Source: Dyella sp. M7H15-1
Lineage (GTDB): Bacteria > Pseudomonadota > Gammaproteobacteria > Xanthomonadales > Rhodanobacteraceae
Assembly: GCF_004114615.1 (NCBI RefSeq)
Contig: NZ_CP035300.1
Span: 1,302,001-1,366,000, forward strand
Length of the DNA stretch: 64,000 nucleotides
Direction of reading: 5' to 3'
Made by a program: the position numbers and the translations under genes
Part shown: in pieces, positions 26,887 through 34,817 of the stretch
How positions within the stretch are numbered: position 1 is the first letter of the stretch
Layout: each line of letters starts with the position of its first letter
Notes under the pieces: model-generated
What the model saw: only the letters and a program-made list of their open reading frames with translations
What the model was told of the DNA's origin: nothing
Databases searched by the model: none

Positions 26887-27834
26887 ATGGATTTCATCAG
26901 TCCTCGCTTCATTGTTCTGTATGTGCTGCTGGCCTTCGTGCTGTGCGTGCTGCTGGTGCACCTGCGCGGCCGTGCACGCTTGCGCTTCGATCGTCAGCTT
27001 GTAGATCACTCAGCCGTGTTCGCGCCCTACAACCTGCTGATGTATGCCTTTTCGGCCGTACCGGCCAGGCCGATTCTCGATCGCCGCGGCTTTCCGCAAC
27101 TGGATCTGCTGCAGTCCAACTGGCAGGTCATTCGCGACGAAGCCTTGCAATTGTTCGACGAAGGCCATATCCGCGCCGCGCAGAACAACGACGATGCCAG
27201 CTTCAACAGCTTCTTCAAGCAGGGCTGGAAACGTTTTTATCTGAAATGGTACGGCGAACCGCTGGCCTCGGCCGAAGCGCTGTGCCCACAAACCGTGGCC
27301 TTGCTCAAATCCATTCCCAGCGTGAAGGCGGCGATGTTCGCCACCCTGGCCCCGCACAGCAAACTCAATCCGCATCGCGATCCATTCGCCGGATCGCTGC
27401 GTTATCACCTTGGTTTGATCACCCCGAACTCGCGCGATTGCCGCATCTTCGTTGACGGCGAAGAACACGCCTGGGGTGACGGCAAGGATGTGGTGTTCGA
27501 TGAAACCTATGTGCACTGGGTGGAAAACAATACCGACCAGACTCGCGTGATCCTGTTCGCCGATGTCGAGCGCCCGCTGCGCACGCGCCTGATGAATGCC
27601 ATCAATCATCGCGTCGGTGCCTTTATGGGCAAGATCACGGCTTCGCCAAACACCGAGTCGCCGGAAGAGAAAACCGGCTTCATCAATCGGGTATTTGCGT
27701 TCAATCATCGCAACCGCGCGCGTAGCCGGGTGTTTAAACACAAATTCCCCAGACTGTTTCGGGTAGTGAAATACATCGGCATGCTGATCTTTATCTGGTT
27801 GGTGTTTCTGGCCCCCTGGCCGTTCGTGCGGTAA
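26887..27834 (+). CDS. lpxO: LpxO-type lipid A hydroxylase (aspartyl/asparaginyl beta-hydroxylase family)
   Basis: An Fe(II)/2-oxoglutarate dioxygenase that hydroxylates a secondary acyl chain of lipid A in Salmonella. The 315 residues begin with a membrane helix (IVLYVLLAFVLCVLLVHLRG) and match LpxO along the length: DHSAVFAPYNLLMYAFS, DEGHIRAAQ, FNSFFKQGWKRFYLKWYGEPL, the metal-binding His in NPHRDPFAGSLRYHLGL and VFDETYVHWVENNT. A second hydrophobic segment ends the protein. The start at 26887 places the first helix at the N-terminus. It stands alone and would act at the inner membrane. Confidence 0.9.
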   Translation: MDFISPRFIVLYVLLAFVLCVLLVHLRGRARLRFDRQLVDHSAVFAPYNLLMYAFSAVPARPILDRRGFPQLDLLQSNWQVIRDEALQLFDEGHIRAAQNNDDASFNSFFKQGWKRFYLKWYGEPLASAEALCPQTVALLKSIPSVKAAMFATLAPHSKLNPHRDPFAGSLRYHLGLITPNSRDCRIFVDGEEHAWGDGKDVVFDETYVHWVENNTDQTRVILFADVERPLRTRLMNAINHRVGAFMGKITASPNTESPEEKTGFINRVFAFNHRNRARSRVFKHKFPRLFRVVKYIGMLIFIWLVFLAPWPFVR

Positions 27835-28309
27835 GAACCTGTCACGTTACGGACTGGACGATCCGGAAGCCTGCACCACACCGACTATTCAGAAGCCTTG
27901 AAGCCGCTGTGCGTGATGAAGGCGCATCACAGCAAGGCTTGCAGATATCCATGCCGAAAGAACAAAGCGAACGGCTCCGAACTCATCACCCATCCTGATC
28001 ACCACGCGGAACGCGGCCAATTATCGGCAGCGGCATTGCCGATCGTCCGCAAACCATTGCAGATCGTCCACCGTAATTTCCAATAATTACGATTCATGCA
28101 CTAAATAAGCCCTTTTAGGACTTTAACCATATGATCGACCATTACCCATCTATAGACTGCCCCCTTTTCAGAAACACGAAACCTTTAGCCAGCAGTGACA
28201 TCGATGTCTACGCAGACATGGCGCATGTCCAGCTGAGCGAATACCTCTTCTCGTCAACGGCCTGAATATTCATGGGCTGGCTTGAGAACACACACCCGCT
28301 GAGCGCCCT
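27835..28309. other. 475-bp gap before the fimbrial operon
   Basis: No convincing gene or RNA is seen. The right half (28080-28200) becomes A+T-rich, consistent with a promoter for the fimbrial genes, but no clear -35/-10 pair stands out. A 62-codon frame at 27898-28086 has no coding character. Confidence 0.5.
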
Positions 28310-29011
28310 ATGACTCGTACCATTCGACCTTCGCTGAAGATTATCGTCGCAGCAATATTCGCGTCAGGCTCGTTAGCCGCACACGCAGACGGCATGCTGC
28401 CGGCCACCACGGTCGTATTGGTCAATGAAGCCGACAAGGAAGCAAGCATGCAGGTGCGCAACGATGACCCCGTTGCCGCCTTGCTTTACGTCAGTCTCGA
28501 AGACATACCCGAAGATAAAGAGCCGTTATTGATCGTGACGCCTCCCGTCACTCGCGTGGAGCCTGGTGCGTCGCAAACGGTACGCTTCATTCTGCAAAAC
28601 CGTGAGCCGCTGAAAACCGAGCGTCTAAAGCGCGCCACGTTCGAAGGCATCCAGCCCAAGGATCCTAACGCCAAAGCCAAACTGGCCGTAACGGTACGGC
28701 AAAACCTGCCGGTGATCATTCATCCCAAGGGGCTTCCGCTCAACAAAGAACCGTGGAAGCTGCTGACCTGGTCGGCCAGCAAGGATTCGCTGACGGTACG
28801 CAACGATAGCCCGTACGTGGTGCGCATAGCGCAAGATCTGGTATTGCAGCCAGGCAATGCGTCCGCCGAGCTACCTAATCCCTACGTGTTGCCAGGCCAG
28901 GTCATTTCGGTGCCCATCAAGGGCACGGCCACGGCCGTCGAATTCACACCGGCCTCGCTGTATGGCTTTGCATTGCCCAAGCATCAAGCACCGGTAACTG
29001 CCGGGCAGTAA
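28310..29011 (+). CDS. Periplasmic fimbrial chaperone (PapD type)
   Basis: Chaperones of this family donate a beta strand to fimbrial subunits and deliver them to the usher. The 233 residues have a signal peptide (cleavage near AHADG), then TTVVLVNEADKEASMQVRN, PPVTRVEPGASQTVRF, the VTVRQNLPVIIHPKGLP block of domain 1 and an immunoglobulin-like domain 2 (VRNDSPYVVRI). Strand G1 residues and the Arg/Lys anchor pair of the cleft are plausible. It is the first gene of the chaperone-usher operon, 24 bases before the usher start. Confidence 0.92.
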   Translation: MTRTIRPSLKIIVAAIFASGSLAAHADGMLPATTVVLVNEADKEASMQVRNDDPVAALLYVSLEDIPEDKEPLLIVTPPVTRVEPGASQTVRFILQNREPLKTERLKRATFEGIQPKDPNAKAKLAVTVRQNLPVIIHPKGLPLNKEPWKLLTWSASKDSLTVRNDSPYVVRIAQDLVLQPGNASAELPNPYVLPGQVISVPIKGTATAVEFTPASLYGFALPKHQAPVTAGQ

Positions 29012-29035
29012 TCGGCTGCATGGCATTTCGACACT

Positions 29036-31600
29036 ATGCATCGCCGCACCCGCTCGGCCTGGATGGGAACGTCTCGAAAATACCTCGTCATAAAGGTTTC
29101 TGCCACCTTGGCGCAGGTTGCTCTGGGTTTGGACGTCTTGGCGGCCGAAACCAGTCCAGCTATCTCGTCAACGAGCAAGCCGCAATCGCTGGAATTCGAC
29201 AGCGAAACCCTGAAGAGGCGCGGCATCGATCCAAAGCTTGCCGCTTATTTTCGCGACGCGCCGCGTTTTCCCGACGGCCCGCAACGGGTAACGCTCTTCG
29301 TCAACGGTCGTAAGCGCGGACAACTCGAGGTGCCATTTACTGGCGATGGCCAGTTGTGTTTCGATCGCGCCCTGCTCGACAAGGCACGCATGGTTTTACC
29401 TGAAGAAGTCGGGAAAAGCATCTCCACGAACGCAGCGGGCAGCACCCCAACCTGCGTCGATTTTCTCGCTGCCTGGCCGCAGGCGCATATCGATCTTCGA
29501 CCCGACAAGGACGAGGTCGAATTGATTGTGCCTACCGACGCCTTGCGCGAACCAGAACAGAACGAACCGGAATATGCCACCGGCGGCATCGCCGGCTTGG
29601 CCAATTACGACATGACTGCCGTCCACAGCCGTTTCGGCACACAAACCAGTCAATCGGTATCGGCCAATACGGAATTGGGACTCAACGCCGGCGACTGGAT
29701 CGTGCGCAGCCGACAGTCGCTCAATTCGCAAGATGGCCGGACGCAAACCCAGCAATTGCTTACCTACGCCCAGCACACTTTCACGCGGCAGCGTGTGGCG
29801 CTGCAGGTTGGACAGATCGACCTGAGCCAGCCCATCTTCCCCGGCACCTCGATCGAGGGTGCTCAGATCTTGCCGGAATCAGCCTTGCTGGCCAACGTGA
29901 ACAATGGTGCCGGTGCCATCGTCGAAGGCATTGCCCATTCGCAAGCGCGGGTCGAAGTGCGCCAGAACGGCGCCTTGATCTACACGACGGTGATGCCGCC
30001 CGGCGCATTCGCGCTGCGCGATGTTCCACTCCTCAATAATTCCTCAGGGCTGGAAGTCACCGTCATCGAGGCCGACGGCAGCCCGCAGCGCTTTACCGTG
30101 CCTGCCGCCGCGTTATTACGACCTTCACTCGCACCTGAAGGGTATTCGCTTGCCGCCGGGCGGGTACGCCGCTTTACGTCGGGCGACGGCAACCTGCAGC
30201 CATCGCTGGTGAGCGCCACGCGCGGCTGGGCGCTGGGTCGCCAGACACGCCTCAGTACCGGAGCATTGGTCGCCACCCGTTACGAGGCACTGGGTTATGG
30301 CATTGACACCAAAACACCCCAGAATTGGAGTGTCAGTTACCGACAAATGATCGCTCAAACCGATCGTGAGCATGTCCGTGGCCTGCAGACCAGCGTGTCG
30401 ATAAGCATGCCGCTGCCCAATAGCTTCGCCATCGGCGCATCCGCCCTGGTCCGCACCCCAGGCTATCGCGACCTGCAAGATACGTTGCATGAACGTGCGT
30501 CTCCATCCGGCGCATTGCCGGCTGACCAGTTTGCGCGATCTGACGCAAGCAATCGGCAATACAGCGCGCTAATGAGTTGGAATCATCCCGGCCTGGGTGC
30601 TTTCAACGTGAACTATTCGCGTTACTTGCTTCAACCGGGCAGCGCATATGGCCAACGCGCCGTGATGACGTGGAGCAAATCCTTTCGTCGCGCCAACCTG
30701 TCGATCACCGGTGAATGGAATATCAAATCGAATGCATCCAACGTCGAGCAACGCGCAAGCCATCTCAACGGCAATGCCATTTACGCCACGCTCACACTTC
30801 CATTGGGACGCGACAGCCTGCGCACCACGGCGGAACAACGTGACGGCCGGCAGCGTCTTGGCGTGAATTACAACAGCCGCGTCAACGATCAGTTCAACTA
30901 CAACGCTTCGTTACAGCGCGATCAGACACGGGGAACCACCGACGTTTCCATCGGCGCAGGCGTACTGCCGCGCTATACGCAAACCAACGCGACGTACTCG
31001 CGCTACGGCTCTGGCAGTTCGTTGTATACCGCCGGCCTGCGTGGCGGCATCGTGGCACACTCCGAAGGCATTACGTTTTCGCCGTATACCGTCCAGGACA
31101 CATTCGGTGTCGCCTCATTAGGCAGCAGGCAAGCCGGCGTAAAGCTAAACACACCCGCCGGCTCCGTTTGGACCGACGCATGGGGCCGCGCAGTCGTGCC
31201 ACAACTGAGCGCGTATCAGCGCAGTCAGGTGGACATTGTCGCCAAGACACTGCCACGCGATGCCGATGTCAGCAATACATCCAATAGCGTGGAGGCTGCA
31301 CGTGGATCAGTGCAAAAACTCAACTTCAATATGGTCCGCAGTCAACGAGTACTGATCCGTGTCATCACTGAAAGTGGCCGGCCACTCGCCAAGGGCAATA
31401 CCGTTGTCAACGGCGCGGATCAATTCATCACGGCAGTGGGAAACAACGGCGAGGTATTTCTGAGCGGCGTTCGGCTCGACGAAACCTTTAAATCGGTGGA
31501 TGACCAAGACAGGCCTTGTCGCCTGACCTTCGCCCTGCCGGACAAGCCCACTGGCGACAACTACTTCGAACGCATTGATGCGCAATGCAAACCGCTATGA
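29036..31600 (+). CDS. Fimbrial outer-membrane usher protein
   Basis: The usher is a 24-stranded pore that assembles and secretes fimbrial subunits. The 854 residues include LFVNGRKRGQLEV and DFLAAWPQAHIDLRPDKDEVEL (N-terminal domain), a barrel with GTSIEGAQILPESALLAN and EVTVIEADGSPQRFTVPAAALLRP (plug/middle domain), TTAEQRDGRQ and C-terminal domains. A hydrophobic segment at residues 18-36 serves as a signal peptide, with unusually many residues before it, so an ATG at 29063 could be the true start. The stop overlaps the next start as ATGA. Confidence 0.93.
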   Translation: MHRRTRSAWMGTSRKYLVIKVSATLAQVALGLDVLAAETSPAISSTSKPQSLEFDSETLKRRGIDPKLAAYFRDAPRFPDGPQRVTLFVNGRKRGQLEVPFTGDGQLCFDRALLDKARMVLPEEVGKSISTNAAGSTPTCVDFLAAWPQAHIDLRPDKDEVELIVPTDALREPEQNEPEYATGGIAGLANYDMTAVHSRFGTQTSQSVSANTELGLNAGDWIVRSRQSLNSQDGRTQTQQLLTYAQHTFTRQRVALQVGQIDLSQPIFPGTSIEGAQILPESALLANVNNGAGAIVEGIAHSQARVEVRQNGALIYTTVMPPGAFALRDVPLLNNSSGLEVTVIEADGSPQRFTVPAAALLRPSLAPEGYSLAAGRVRRFTSGDGNLQPSLVSATRGWALGRQTRLSTGALVATRYEALGYGIDTKTPQNWSVSYRQMIAQTDREHVRGLQTSVSISMPLPNSFAIGASALVRTPGYRDLQDTLHERASPSGALPADQFARSDASNRQYSALMSWNHPGLGAFNVNYSRYLLQPGSAYGQRAVMTWSKSFRRANLSITGEWNIKSNASNVEQRASHLNGNAIYATLTLPLGRDSLRTTAEQRDGRQRLGVNYNSRVNDQFNYNASLQRDQTRGTTDVSIGAGVLPRYTQTNATYSRYGSGSSLYTAGLRGGIVAHSEGITFSPYTVQDTFGVASLGSRQAGVKLNTPAGSVWTDAWGRAVVPQLSAYQRSQVDIVAKTLPRDADVSNTSNSVEAARGSVQKLNFNMVRSQRVLIRVITESGRPLAKGNTVVNGADQFITAVGNNGEVFLSGVRLDETFKSVDDQDRPCRLTFALPDKPTGDNYFERIDAQCKPL

Positions 31601-32181
31601 CACCGCCAACCATCCTCCTTCAAACATACCGCACGTGCGTGCTTGCCGTGCTGACGCTTGGCTTGGCCTTGCAAGCAGCCTCCACGCATGCGGCTGACTG
31701 CACTGTGCAACTGAGCCAGAGCGAACTCGATTACGGTCGCATCACACGCGGCGAACTGGCTGCCCCCACACACATGCAGACCGATCTTCCGCTGCATGAA
31801 CGGCATGTGACGCTCACCGCGATCTGCGCGTCACCCTCCGCCATGGCGCTGTTCTTCCGTGCAACCGCTGTCGATGCCTCCCGTTTTCGCCTTGCCGATG
31901 GCGGCAGCTTTTCCATAAACATCGATCACGCCTTACTCGACGGCAAGCCGGTATCGTTGGGAAGCGTTCGCTATCTCGGTGAGCCACCTTCGCAAATCGC
32001 CAACAGCCTTCCCCTCCGCCCTCACTTCGGGGTACAGCCCCTGATCGACGGACAAGCCGCCCAAGGCACGCAACTTTCTGTGCAACTGACCGTAAAACCA
32101 CAGATCACCGCTGCGACATCACTGCGCCGGGACGAAACCGACCTGCATCAACAAGGGACGTTCGACATGGTGACGCCATGA
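31597..32181 (+). CDS. Fimbrial subunit-like secreted protein
   Basis: The 194-residue product has a signal peptide ending AASTHAAD, then CTVQLSQSELDYGRITRGEL, which resembles the N-terminal region of pilin and DUF1120-type proteins, with a second Cys in AICAS that could form the usual disulfide. The ATG at 31597 overlaps the usher stop (ATGA) and its own stop overlaps the next start in the same way, so the genes are translationally coupled. It could be a minor subunit or adhesin carrier. Similarity to the following genes is low. Confidence 0.78.
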   Translation: MTPPTILLQTYRTCVLAVLTLGLALQAASTHAADCTVQLSQSELDYGRITRGELAAPTHMQTDLPLHERHVTLTAICASPSAMALFFRATAVDASRFRLADGGSFSINIDHALLDGKPVSLGSVRYLGEPPSQIANSLPLRPHFGVQPLIDGQAAQGTQLSVQLTVKPQITAATSLRRDETDLHQQGTFDMVTP

Positions 32182-32801
32182 TTCGCCGCACCTCAAGGAC
32201 CGTTTTTTGCATCGCATGCGTTTGCACATTCACCGCTAACGCAGCGAATTACCACGCCGACTTTTCCATCAAGGCCACCCTTGTTCCGTCGGCGTGCAAA
32301 CCGACACTGTCGGATGCCGGTGTGGTCGACTACGGCACCATCCAGGCATCCCGTTTGCAGCGCACGACACCAACCCTGCTGGATGCCAAAAGCTTGCAAT
32401 TGACAGTAGAGTGCGATGCGCCGACCTATTTCGCGCTGAAACTGCACGACAATCGCGCTGGAACGGGCGGAGCGGCCACCGATAGTTTCGGACTTGGCCG
32501 TAGTGCAGGACACGATATCGGATCGTACAGCGTGCGTGTGAGCCACGCCTTCGCAGGCAACGCATCGCTGATGCTGCTACGGAGCGACGACGATGGCATA
32601 CGCTGGCAAAGCGATGCGGAGCCGCTGGTCACCGACGCACTCTACGCTTTCGCCGCACCGGAATCGGTCGTGCCACATGCCTATCAACATCTTTCTGCCG
32701 ACATGTGGATACAAGCGAAGATTCTTCCTACGCAAGAATTATCTCTATCGGAAGTGATCATGCTTGATGGCTCCGCTACGGTAGAAGTCACTTATCTCTA
32801 G
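32178..32801 (+). CDS. DUF1120-type fimbrial subunit-like protein
   Basis: The 207-residue product has a signal peptide (FCIACVCTFTANAAN), a Cys pair (SACKPTLSDAGVVDYG and VECDAPTYFALK), and a C-terminus MLDGSATVEVTYL, the same end pattern as the two genes downstream (MDGSATIEIKYL). Such DUF1120 proteins occur next to chaperone-usher genes and are probably subunits or tip proteins. It starts in an ATGA overlap with the preceding gene. The terminal beta strand VEVTYL would be the part held by the chaperone. Confidence 0.8.
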   Translation: MIRRTSRTVFCIACVCTFTANAANYHADFSIKATLVPSACKPTLSDAGVVDYGTIQASRLQRTTPTLLDAKSLQLTVECDAPTYFALKLHDNRAGTGGAATDSFGLGRSAGHDIGSYSVRVSHAFAGNASLMLLRSDDDGIRWQSDAEPLVTDALYAFAAPESVVPHAYQHLSADMWIQAKILPTQELSLSEVIMLDGSATVEVTYL

Positions 32802-32915
32802 CCGTAATCGTCTAATGAAGACCGGGCTTTTGAGGGTCCCGGGGTATAGATGTAACCATTGCATGCTTTGTTACGAATATGCCGAGACAACCCTCGCACA
32901 ATCCAAGGACTACAC

Positions 32916-33539
32916 GTGAACAAGATTTCAAAAACACTACTGGCCTCAGCCCTTGCGCTTACTGCATCCACCGTATTCGCCGAAAGCGTCGACTTCACTG
33001 TGTCGGGCACCATCTCTCCATCGGCGTGCGTTCCAACCCTTTCGGGAAGCTTCGATTTTGGAGTCATCAACTCCACCGAGCTTAAAGATGTTGAAGGAGG
33101 TGTCAAACGCGCCCCAACGAAGACGGTAGACTTTCGCATCGATTGCACGGCACCCACGTCATTCATGATGGTTGCCACAGATAACAAGGCCGGCACGGTG
33201 AGTGACAGCGTTACCGCCCTATCCCCCTACTTCTTTGGCTTGGGTCAGGCCAATGGCAAGAACATCGGCGGTTACAAGGCGGAGCTTGGTCATGCCTTCG
33301 GGGACGGCACCCTTGCCAACGTTTATCTTGCCACGGACAGTTCAGCCTCGAGCTGGGTGCAGAGCCTCGCCGTGAATCCGAACGATTATTATCGCTTCGG
33401 CACCAGTGAGAACAGCTATAACAGTTACAGCACGGTCATGGCCACCTTGACCGTCCTCCCTTACCTTGACGCAAGCCTTGATTTCGGCGACGAAATTACC
33501 ATGGATGGCTCGGCAACGATTGAAATCAAGTATCTGTAA
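32916..33539 (+). CDS. DUF1120-type fimbrial subunit (paralogue 1)
   Basis: The start is GTG at 32916, with AAGGA 7 bases before it and the signal peptide NKISKTLLASALALTASTVFA directly following; upstream codons have no such support. The mature 207-residue precursor begins ESVDFTVSGTISPSACVPTLSG, almost identical to the gene at 33787, and keeps the second Cys in IDCTAP, GLGQANGKNIGGY and the MDGSATIEIKYL end. These two paralogues probably are the major structural subunits. The 115-base gap before it could hold a separate promoter. Confidence 0.82.
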   Translation: MNKISKTLLASALALTASTVFAESVDFTVSGTISPSACVPTLSGSFDFGVINSTELKDVEGGVKRAPTKTVDFRIDCTAPTSFMMVATDNKAGTVSDSVTALSPYFFGLGQANGKNIGGYKAELGHAFGDGTLANVYLATDSSASSWVQSLAVNPNDYYRFGTSENSYNSYSTVMATLTVLPYLDASLDFGDEITMDGSATIEIKYL

Positions 33540-33639
33540 CGGCGTAACGGCCGGCGCAGGGAGATCACTTTTCCCAACGTTGGTCGACCGGTTTACGCGC
33601 CTAGGCATTTCCGACTTCTCGCGAAGTAACTGCAAGCGC

Positions 33640-33738
33640 GTTGACGTCACCGTTGTCGTTGAACCATTCGCTGCGAGCAGCCTCCCACTGAACAAGAACC
33701 TCGTGCTTGGCAGCTCGACCACCATCGAATTGCACTAG
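33640..33738 (+). pseudogene. C-terminal fragment of a third DUF1120-like subunit
   Basis: Between the two paralogues an open stretch reads VVVEPFAASSLPLNKNLVLG followed by SSTTIELH and a stop. The pattern hydrophobic-x-V-x-P, L, I/V-x-L-x-GS-x-TIE lines up with LSVQPLFDADIDL and LDGSATIEIKYL of the neighbours. No start or signal peptide accompanies it. I read it as the end of a lost gene copy; chance similarity is not excluded. Confidence 0.4.
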
Positions 33739-33786
33739 CTGCAAACCAAAAACCGTCCCACTCTTCTGATTCAAACTGGAATGTTC

Positions 33787-34419
33787 ATGAAAAACCTTTC
33801 GAAACTCGTTCTGGCTTCGAGCTTGGTGCTCGCCGCATCCACCGCATTCGCCGAAAGCGTCGATTTCACTGTATCGGGCACCATCTCTCCCTCGGCGTGC
33901 GTACCGACTCTTTCGGGAAACTTCGAATTTGGAACCATCAACTCAACGACACTTAAGCTCGATACATCCTATGAAGGCATCAAAACCGTGGCCGCCAAGG
34001 ATCTATATTTGAACGTAGCCTGCTCAGCAGCCACATCATTTGCGCTTTCTGCCACGGACAACAAGGCGGGAACCGTGAGCAACAACGTCGCCGGCCAACT
34101 CCCCGAAGCATTTGGCCTAGGTCAAGCCAATGGCAAGAACATAGGCGGCTACCTGGTAGGCTTGCGGTCCGCCGTTGGAGACAGCGGACCGGTCAAGACT
34201 TTCAAAGCCACGGACGACACGGCGACAACCTGGGCCGTAAGTTATAACCTCGATGCGCGCGGAAACTACACTCGTTTCGGCTTGAGCGCGGACACGTATA
34301 ACAGCTACAGCAGTATCCTTGCCGCACTCTCTGTCCAGCCACTCTTTGACGCAGACATTGATTTAAGCAACGAGATCACCCTGGATGGCTCGGCAACGAT
34401 TGAAATTAAGTATCTGTAA
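33787..34419 (+). CDS. DUF1120-type fimbrial subunit (paralogue 2)
   Basis: The 210-residue precursor begins MKNLSKLVLASSLVLAASTAFA, a signal peptide, then the ESVDFTVSGTISPSACVPTLSG start shared with paralogue 1. Second Cys in VACSAATSF, GLGQANGKNIGGYLVGL and LDGSATIEIKYL are also shared, while the middle diverges, as between fimbrial variants. An in-frame ATG six bases upstream is less likely. It closes the operon; a group II intron scar follows. Confidence 0.83.
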   Translation: MKNLSKLVLASSLVLAASTAFAESVDFTVSGTISPSACVPTLSGNFEFGTINSTTLKLDTSYEGIKTVAAKDLYLNVACSAATSFALSATDNKAGTVSNNVAGQLPEAFGLGQANGKNIGGYLVGLRSAVGDSGPVKTFKATDDTATTWAVSYNLDARGNYTRFGLSADTYNSYSSILAALSVQPLFDADIDLSNEITLDGSATIEIKYL

Positions 34420-34515
34420 CCACGTGATCACCGACGCAGCCGTCCCAGGCATGCAGGGATAGCGGCGCCAGATCATGATCATCGGATAGGAGGCCGGTTT
34501 TCCGGTCACCGAGTC

Positions 34516-34581
34516 GCCGGAGGCGGCCGCCCGCCTCCGGCTCCCACAGAACGTAGCGTGCGGTTTTCCCGCACTACGCTC
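34516..34581 (-). mobile_element. Group II intron scar (domains V and VI)
   Basis: On the minus strand 34581-34549 reads as a 33-base domain V: GAGC start with the AGC triad, helices GAG/UUC, CGUAG/CUACG and UGCGG/CCGCA, a GAAAA loop and the two-base CG bulge at the right place. It is followed by a perfect domain VI-like hairpin (34541-34516). About 200 bases upstream on the same strand (to 34800) show no reverse transcriptase frame, so only the 3' end of an intron, or a degenerate one, remains in this 400-bp gap. Confidence 0.55.
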
Positions 34582-34817
34582 TTCGGAGGTTGCTTCACAG
34601 CACTGCGAGTGCTTGCAGCTCCCGATAAGAGAGGTACAGGCGTGGCCGCGATGAATGAGAGATTGCGTGAGATAGTGTGAAGCTTGGTGAGTCTGGATGT
34701 GCTTCGCGAGGCAACGGCACATGCGGGTCGGGAGAATGACGAGTCTCGCGTTGATGTTCGATCATGCATGGGATTCAGTCCGGCTTAGCCGGACGCGGGC
34801 GGCATTTATGTGATTCA

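Noticed and set aside
27898-28086. 62-codon frame before the fimbrial operon
   Set aside because: No ribosome binding site, no signal or motif, and no coupling to neighbours.
34506-34769. 87-codon minus-strand frame over the intron scar
   Set aside because: It runs through the domain V/VI hairpins; an RNA reading explains the sequence better.
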